DNA of 14,625 nucleotides from NCBI GenBank assembly GCA_002751075.1, contig NAOQ01000276.1, positions 4,085 to 18,709 of the forward strand, read 5' to 3'. Positions within the stretch are counted from its first letter, which is position 1, and the number at the start of each line of letters is the position of its first letter. Source of the DNA: Ichthyophonus hoferi (Eukaryota > Opisthokonta > Ichthyosporea > Ichthyophonida > Ichthyophonidae). The notes beneath the pieces were generated by a model. It saw only the letters and a program-made list of their open reading frames with translations, made no database searches and was not told the DNA's origin. The position numbers and the translations under genes were made by a program. Shown in pieces: positions 1 to 8,600 of the stretch.

Positions 1-105
1 TGTATGTATGTATGTATGTGTATGTATGTATGTATGTATGTATGTATGAATGAATGTATATATGCATGTATGTATGATATGTATGTGTATATATATGTCT
101 GTCTG
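1..105. repeat. TGTA/TATG tetranucleotide microsatellite
   Basis: The window opens inside an almost perfect TGTA repeat, which decays rightward into TATG, TGAA and finally TGTC units. It has no coding content. It probably continues left of the window, so the left end of the window may be an arbitrary cut inside this array. Confidence 0.9.
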
Positions 106-681
106 TTTGAAAAATGTCTTAAATGAATTATGTCTATAATTTAAACGGACATAGCAGGATAGTGTATGTTCTTGTATATGGATATAGTGTATATATATAG
201 TAAATTGAGTGTACATATTACCCAATATTAACATGTATGGTATTTACATCCAGTCGAATCACCCAATTCTTATGAAGGGCTACTTTTAGCACAGTCAAGG
301 TACGCTATATTCATAACTAGAGAGACTGATTTATGTCATAATGAACCAGTGCAATTCTTGCGTTAAATTTTATTGTTTTAAACATTGTATGTTAATATTA
401 ACGTATATGGAGGAATATATCTACCGTATTTGTAGATGTTTTTTTCATTGGCTCTTTTAAATGTTTTGAATATCTATTTGCTATATCTAGAATGAGTTAT
501 ACTTGTTTCTCTAAATATTCATTGGTTATTAAGAATACTTGAGCCAATAAGCAGGGCGATATTGGAATTATAAAGTCAATCAGAATCATGATTGGGCAGG
601 ATTATATATGATAAAGCGATATATTTAGCACTAGACCTCTCACCAATCATTATCATTAGAGACCAACATGATATCCAGTCA
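106..681. other. Upstream region without a supported gene
   Basis: AT-rich sequence with no long open frame and no match I can see to the A20 zinc finger expected at the start of Rabex-5 proteins. It contains a CCAAT-box cluster, described separately. Possible splice acceptors (TTAG ending at 627 and ATTAG ending at 659) lie before the first ATG of the gene. An upstream exon outside the window therefore cannot be excluded. The in-frame open stretch 592-681 has no ATG. Confidence 0.5.
440..600 (+). promoter_or_regulatory. CCAAT-box cluster upstream of the RABGEF1-like gene
   Basis: Five CCAAT or ATTGG pentamers lie in 160 bases (447, 521, 544, 561, 591), in both orientations. They sit 90 to 235 bases upstream of the first ATG at 682. 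CCAAT is the binding core of the NF-Y factor and is common in animal promoters at this distance. The same pentamer is abundant throughout the gene body, so this cluster need not be the promoter. The call is an inference from motif and position only. Confidence 0.3.
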
Positions 682-2619
682 ATGAAAGTAGAGGATAGTG
701 ACGTTGAAGAAGAATACATTGAGACCAAGGGGGAGAGGGATCGGGAGATAGAGATAGAGAGGGAGAGGGAGAAGGAAATAGAGATGGACAAGAAGAAGGA
801 GAGACAAAAGGAAATGGAGATGGAAAGTGAGGGGGAAGAGGACAACTTATTACCAATACCCGATGGACAGCCAGATGAAACTATTACAAGAGAGGACAAG
901 GATCATGATAAGGTAGGTTGAAAAGATACTTGTTAGTTGGGGAGGGGTATGATAGGTTAGGAGTCATGTATACTATACTATCATTGATATATGTTGTGTA
1001 TATCTTACATGGCATATTAGGTATTATCTCTATATGTTACATATATTATTTCAAATCATTTTTCTTTAAAAATAACCATCTTTCTCCGCCAATAATTTTC
1101 CAGCTAACAACAACTTTTATTCACTTCCAAACACATGGCCTCTTCTCTCTCACCCTCAGGTGTTCTGCTGTCTTCCAGAAGGGTTTTTGATAGGACCCTT
1201 AACCAATCATGGCAACCAGGCGTCAGACTTAGAGACCCAGTTAGATGAAGTATTGGAGAAAGGGGCGTGTCTTAGTGTAAGTACCGCCTCGGAGAGTGAC
1301 AGGGACAGGGGAATGGGTACTGGTACTACCACCACTGCCACTAGGGTCGGCAGGAAGCATAATCATAGCATGACTTTAAAGTAAGACCTGTGCGATGCAG
1401 TTTGTAGAGTGTATATGTGTGTATGTTTGTGTTTTATGGGCACATGTGTATATATGTATGTTTTTGGATGTGTATATATATGTATGTGTATGTGTGTTTA
1501 TGTTTGTTTATGCATGGGTATGCATGTGTATTTATGTGTATAAGTGTATATGTATGTGTGTGTATATATGTGTATGTGTATGTGTATCTGTATATATGTG
1601 TATATGTATATATGTTTATGTGCATGCGCGTATATGTAGGTATATGTATGTGTATATATATCTATGTGTATGCATGTATATATATTTATGTTTTCGTTCC
1701 AACAGAGATTTCAAGAAACGAATGAATGAACCATCTTCCCAAGCATTATGCAAGAAGGTGCAAGTGTAAGTCCTTGTTATATGTATATATGTAGACAGGG
1801 GCATACGTTATATCAGAGTACTCTACCTACATACCTACATACTACATATAATATCTACATTCCCATCTTAATAACTAACATTATTTAACATTATTTACCT
1901 CTCCCGGCATTACCCCTCTATCTCTTCCTTTATTTTGCACCAATCCGTTCTCAATTTTATTTTTAAAGCTATCATATACTGCTTAGTGGCCTTGACAATA
2001 TGATGACAATGCCTAATACAGGGCTTATCTGCAGGTTTATACATGAAATAATAAACCAGCGTATACCTGTGTGCGACGTGCCTACCAAATATCAGATGTT
2101 TATGATGGTATGTACTACATATTACGATATTATACTACATATCATTATATTATACTACATATTACGATATTATACTATATATTATTATATTACACTACAT
2201 ATTACTATATTATATTACATATTACTATATTTTGCTACAAATGGATATACATAGATACATACACATAGATACCACCACCTGCGAATGCTCTATGATCTTT
2301 TTCTATCCCCTGTTATCGTGTTAGCTGTTTTTTAAAATATTTTTTATGGTTTTTATAAGTTTTATGGCTTTTATATTTTTTATAATTTTTTATAAGCTAT
2401 TTCTGTTGACTTCCCATTGCGTTATCTTCTTCCCCCACTCTCACCCATTAATGCTAAGATATATATAGTACAGTTAGTATTTATTTACACAGGTTGTGGA
2501 TTATGTTATAATCATACGAGTGAAAGAGATTGGGGAGGGCGAGAGGGAGGCAAAAGTACTTAAATATCAATATAGATGGAGTATGTTTGGATGATAGTGC
2601 CTATGTCTGCATGTGTGAT

Positions 2620-2653
<34 letters not shown>

Positions 2654-5600
2654 TGGTATAATGATAATATGTATGCTAGCGTGCATATATGTATAATGTA
2701 GGTGAGTAGGTAGGTCGGTATATAGGTCTATCATAGTACGTTCTTACCTATATACATGCCCACAGTAGCCCTCTTGACTGCGTACCTTTTAAAGATTTAA
2801 AGACTATTTTTTATTGATTGACCCAAGTTACCCAGGTTCTCCTGAAACACTATTAAGTGTCTGTCAGAGTAAATCAGTATTATCATTAATTGCCGCTAAT
2901 TATCATCAATAAATCATATCATTACATTAGAGTATGGAGGCTCAGTTCAAAGTGCATCTTGATTGGATGAATGACGTAGAATCGTCCATGGAATCATTGG
3001 AAAAATATGTCTGTAGCAAGGTAAGTGATTGGATTAGAGGAAAAGGACGGGAAGAGCTTTGTGCGTGGGCCATATAGCCTCTTTATCTATAAATACATAG
3101 ACATACTGGTCATGGATTGGTGTTTTTTCATGTGTCTCGGTCTTTTACTTAACCAATGTATTCACTTTATTTATTTTTCTCTTTATTTTCTTCCTCCTTT
3201 TCTAACCTACTAGTTTTAGTTCCACCAATAGTCATAGAGAATATACCAATCCTGGCAACCAGAAGACAAGAAGGCAATGCTGATTGGTACTGGGTCAGAA
3301 TATATTATAATATAGTCAATCACTTGACTGGTTTATAAATAATATAGATTTAGACCAATCATTTACGGGATATATATTTATCATTTAACTATAAGGAGAT
3401 ACATTGGACATACTGCTAATCTCTATCCGATTGGTACACTCAGTCCTTTATTTTTTAATCTATGAATATTTATGATTTTAAACCACTCACAAACTCTAAT
3501 GCACTGCCTTCTTCTTTATTATTGACTACATAATTTAGTTGAACTTGTTAATATTAGACTAATCCTATTGGAACACTCCAGATGTATGATTATGTGTTTG
3601 CCAGTGCACCCATCAACGAAGGGGGGGTTAATGGCAATTGGCTAAATGCACGAATAGAGGTTAGTGTAATTCAGTCTATTAATTAGCACTTTTATAGTAT
3701 TGGTGCTGCCCGAAGTACTAATTAACAATTCCATTTTATTATTGCATGAGTTTAAAATAAATAGAAAGATAATAAAGTCAAGGCATAGGAAGATATATAT
3801 AGATTGGCTATAGAATAGAGAGTTAGAACAAGAGTGTGAATTGATCTTAGGAAAATGCAATACCATACAATACAATACAATATAATACATTATAATACGA
3901 TACAATACAATACATCACATTACATTGCATTACAATACAATACATTACAATACAATACAATACAATACAATACAATACAATACCATACAATATAATATAA
4001 TACGTTACAATACAATACAATATAATACATTACAATATATTACATTACAATACAATACAGTGCAATAAAATACAACACGATACAATTTAATAAAGTATAA
4101 AGCATTTCACTTTCTCGTCTGATAGACGAATAGACGAGGCCCATTTACTGACCAGTGAACCAATCAGGCCCTACGTTTCGTGACAGCCGACCACTTAGAA
4201 ATTCAGATTCCCTTTGTAGTACTTGATGTTTCCACTGCCAAGGCAGGCGCACGTGAGTACCTCTCTAGCATGATATGTATCCAATAGGCTCTCCTGCTTC
4301 TTTACCTTTGGATGTCATATATACGTCTACTGTAATGTATGTTGTCACTTGATTCTTTTTAATATAAACCCGTAGTATAGTACTGTTCAGTATATGTAAT
4401 AAAAAGGCAAGGAGATCCTTTTCTCTTTCTCTCTACATCTTTCTCTTTTTCTCTACATTTTTCTCTTTATCTCCATCCTTCTCTTTCAGTCTATACCTTT
4501 CTCCCACATTCTTCCACTGTCCCTACCCTTCTCCCTACTCCTCCTAGATGTACATACTGATATTAGGAGGTCACAGAGCTAAAGGATATGAATAGATACA
4601 AGATACCTCGCTTTAAGTTAATCTGCCTTGTCAACAGCTGTAAGATAATTCTAGGTGAACAACTCTTTCGACATATATTTATCTCTCTCCCTCTCTCTCT
4701 TTCTTTCTTTCTTGCTCCTTTTTAACTCCTCCTCTCCATATTCTGCTTTCTTTTTCTATATATTTCTAAGTATCTCCTATCAAGGAGGAAAATGCCATGC
4801 AATACAGAGCAATCCAATGAGAATAAATAAAGTATAAAGTGCCTTTTCATTGGTTAAACCAACCTCACTCTTTCTCATTGATCTCTGCATGCTGCCTTTT
4901 AATTATTTCTTTCATCTTATTGGTTGTAAGATGCGAGTTTTTAACTTATATATTCCGATTTTTTTTCTATCCATTCAAATACTATTTTATCGTTTTTCTA
5001 TAATTAAATTTAATCTAACCAAGCAAAAAATGGAATATATTCTTATTTTAATATAATTTTTATGGCATCGATCCCCTCTATGTATTGTATTATATCCGAT
5101 ATTAGACTTTCATTAGACTAATTCCAATGCCACCTGCTCTGTTTCCCTTTCCCTTGTTTTTCTTCTCCTTTCCCCTCCCTCTCTCCTGCATCTCCCCTCT
5201 TTTTCCCTAGATAATCTCCAACAATACAGCACCAAGACCAACCCCGCAGCAGCCGATGACCTTCTCCCAGTCATGATTTATGTGATTTTAAAGACCAATC
5301 CTCTTAATCTTAATTTAAACCTATGGTATGTCTCCCCTTGTTGCCTATTATAGCCAACATATATATTATGTGTATATCTTAAATGTGGTAAGGGATATAG
5401 GTGCGAGAACAATAATTGATGTATATCCTAAATCTCTGGCGGAGAGAGAGGTGATAGAGGAGGATGTGCATATTATGTTATGTTATACTACGTTATGTCG
5501 TATTATATTGTGCTGTATTGTGTGGTGTTTTGTTTTGTTGTGTTATATTTTACTATATTATGATATGTTGTGTTACGTTATGATATGATATTATGATATG

Positions 5601-8600
5601 ATATTATTATATTATACTTTGTTGATCTTTTTCACCCTATTTTCTTCCATTCTGTTACAATACATATCCATATATAACCACCTCATATACAATACAAAGA
5701 CATAGAAATAAGCAGCCACACATAAACATGATATAGAGAGCCTCTAGGACGAGAGGGAATATATATATCTATGTATCGAAGAATCATATTATATAATAAT
5801 GCCAGTAACAAAGTGAAAAGTCAACGATATATATATGTGTATGTACGTGCCTACTTGTGTCTGTGTATAATTTAGTTAATATATATATCTTGCTGTATGC
5901 TAAAAACGAGAGAGACACAAGGGATAAACCAACAGAATTAGGTTGTTGCTTATTATGTTTCCCATATTGGGCTAATCTAATTCCATCCATGCCCAGCTTC
6001 ATTGAACACTATCGTAATCCTCATCTGTTTGGATCTGAACAGGCCTATTACTACACTATAGTGGTATGTTTAATCCCTAACACTGATTGGTTATTGTTAG
6101 TGTTAAAGCCCCTAGTTACCAATAGAGGGTTGTTTTATCTACATATACCTGATAATAATGTGGTGGGTGAATATATAGTCGCTGAATCTCTAGAGGATGG
6201 GAGTATCTGATAGTAGATTACATAGTGTATAGTAAAATATACAGTATAATAGATTGTATAATAGATATTATAATATGTAATATAATAGATAGTATAATAG
6301 ATTGCATAGTATTTGGTATAATAGACAGTATAACAAACAGTATAATATATAGTATAATAGATAGTAGAATAGAATTACCCTTATATGACGATAACGTCTC
6401 CCGCACAGCATAGTGCAGTGACATTTATAGAGAAGATGACCCATTGTGACCTGAGAATTGATCCAATGAAATTTAATCGGTAGGTGCAGACGGGCTATTT
6501 AAAAGGCATATTATTATTTAATGGTTTATCTTAGTAATATTATGTATTATATTGATTGTTTATTATTGGCGGGTAGATATTGGTAGACTTATACTGGATA
6601 CTAATATCTGACATTTATCCCATTATTTTAGTGAAATTTCTGCCGCCGAGATTCGATTGGGTATTTCCGTTCAGCCCAAATCATTGGAGCATTTAGATCC
6701 TAATCAGGAAGTAGGCAGAGAGGTGATCATTGGAGCATTATATTACTGGCTGTTTATCATTCATATTTCTATTGCTCTGTTTATGTTTAATTTACAAATT
6801 ATTTCATTTGTATGATTTTATTTTATTATTGGTGCTCCACTATATGCATTGTTTTAAAATATTATTTAATAATTAGCTAATAAGACTGATTAATATTTAT
6901 ACTCCTTTTTGCCATTGGCTAACTTAATACCGTATTTTTTATATTCTATACACTACATGCTCAGTATTTGTAAGATTGGGGTGGCATATATATATATATA
7001 TATATATGCACCAATCATACTGACTCTCTCATTTACAGCAAAATTATGCTAAGCCGGGGCACTTCAATAGCCAATTAGGCCTCAGTACGTTTCTATGGCC
7101 CTCTCCCTTATCTATCCTATTGTTCATCTATTTCTCTATTTTTTACGCTCTCGTTTGTTTTTCTTCTTCCTCTCCTTCTCTATTACCAGTACCTACTTCG
7201 ATTCCTTCTCTAATTTCCTCTGTAATTACCAGGGCCCATCTACCTCTATTGCTGTCCTAGAGATATGTATTATACAAATTATACAACCACAGAGACATAC
7301 CATACCTTTATAGATAATGATGTACGTACTTACATATATACATCCATATATTAATTATCCATACATATATAACTATAAATAATTTCCTAATTGGACTAAT
7401 TTTAAAATGTTGTGATTAACCGATAATATATTCACACACTCCCAACAACTAATAACAAACCACAGATACGAGAGAGCTTAGCCAATACCTTCAACGTATA
7501 ACCTCTTATTATGAGCATCCAATCCAAAAGTTCAGGGTAACCAATCACCTTTCACCTCTATAAACAATTTAATATTTATTGGTGGCCTTTATCCTTTCAC
7601 TATTCACTGTGTATACTATTGTGTGACAACTACTCAATATATGCTTAAACTGTTTTGTCTGCATTTCTGATGCTATTAAGTTACCTTTGTTTTTATGTAT
7701 GCCTGTATAGGCTTATATTTTACCGCACTCAGGTACCTCCCAATCAATTCATAAAATGGTTTATGTATATGTATGTATGTGTATGTATGTATATAGCACA
7801 TTGTCTATATATAGGTATAGGTGTAAAGCGAGCCATGGTAATTATTCATATTAGTCCTAATTACTAATTATACTGACAGGATGCAAAGATTGAAGATCTT
7901 GAAATAACCGATGTCTCAACTTTATTGGAGGATTATAAGGTAAATCTCTCATTTGTCCAATAATTTTATTACATTTAATTATATATAGTTATATACAATC
8001 ATTACCGTGTGATATATATGTGTATGTTGAGGTACCATGTATCACGATTGGTTATTTATAGATTGTCCATTAACCTACACCTTACCCCTACCATATAATA
8101 TATATTTTATATATGATATTATATTGTATTGGATTATATTGTATTATATGCTATTATATTATATTCTATTATCTATTATATTATTTTATATTATAGTATA
8201 TTATAGTATGGCCACAGCCTAGTCTAGGTATTCAGTTTAGTGAGATATAACCAGAGGCTAATTTTTTAACGGTCGCCTTGAATTGGCTAGCCATTTGACA
8301 CCCACCTGAAATGTGCTATGAATTGGCAGGCTTTGATTGCACTACATATGCATTAGTAATTGGTAGTAAAAACCAATCCATTATAACCATATAGGAAGTA
8401 GCCAGCTAATTATTTTATGTTTTCCTCTTTCTGTTTGTTCCTATTCTGTTTGCACCTACCTCTCTTCCCTAATATAATATTGTACATACATACATATTAT
8501 CACATATACATACATTATATACATATATACATATAGCGTCTTGCAAATCTAACAGACCACCTGATTGAGACCATACAAATGATTCAACATTCTATTGAGT

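Larger units (their letters stand above)
1706..3020 (+). other. Helical-bundle module of the Rabex-5-like protein (exons 3-5)
   Basis: Exons 3, 4 and 5 read DFKKRMNEPSSQ..., FIHEIINQRIP... and SMEAQFKVHLDWMND..., ending in VESSMESLEKYVCSK. They line up with the human Rabex-5 segment that runs from KTFHKTGQEIYKQ to the VEKIMDQIEKY helix just before the VPS9 core. Between the exon 4/5 junction and that last helix the spacing is identical to human. In the known structure this bundle packs against and stabilises the VPS9 domain. Conservation is low in identity but strong in pattern and length. Confidence 0.7.
3582..6479 (+). other. VPS9 catalytic core (exons 6-11)
   Basis: Six exons together encode about 165 residues of a complete VPS9 domain. 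Landmarks are MYDYVF at the start, ALRFVT, the helix KLICLVNSCKIIL, the signature AAADDLLPVMIYVILKTNP (about residues 318-336), FIEHYRNP, QAYYYT, and HSAVTFIEKM near the end. The DD pair at residues 321-322 and the tyrosine at about 362 match the positions known to matter for exchange in Rabex-5 (Asp313 and Tyr354 in human), so the enzyme looks catalytically competent. Compared with human there is one extra residue after YVF and one missing before the YYYT segment. A 7-G run at 3621-3627 inside exon 6 is a place to check for sequencing error. Confidence 0.88.

Noticed and set aside
592-681. Extension of the first exon upstream from a TTG at 592
   Set aside because: No ATG in this stretch; animal genes rarely start at TTG. 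It may be 5' UTR or intron. ATG 682 is preferred.
1395-1804. Open frames on both strands across the TATG-rich region
   Set aside because: They are translations of an intronic microsatellite (Tyr/Val/Cys/Met-rich strings) lying between two well-supported splice sites.
2000-2268. Two overlapping 65-84-codon frames through the 20-bp repeat
   Set aside because: The frames depend on the repeat. Only 2035-2107 has family-like sequence, and it ends at a GTATGT donor.
3156-3338. Protein-like segment with VPPIVIENIPILATRR
   Set aside because: No acceptor gives the needed phase without a stop, and exons 5 and 6 join directly in the family alignment (EKYVCSK to MYDYVF).
3857-4090. CRISPR-like or satellite system at the CAATA array
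   Set aside because: No spacers between units; it is a simple pentanucleotide microsatellite inside an intron.
4784-4830. Candidate exon reading GGKCHAIQSNPMRINK in intron 8
   Set aside because: Phases do not match exon 9. Skipping it gives a gap-free VPS9 sequence (KIIL-D-NLQQY).
5328-5588. 86-codon frame after exon 9
   Set aside because: Starts at the intron donor and runs into the TATGT repeat; no family resemblance.
7095-7313. 72-codon frame in intron 13
   Set aside because: Hydrophobic Ser/Leu/Phe string typical of a translated pyrimidine-rich intron.
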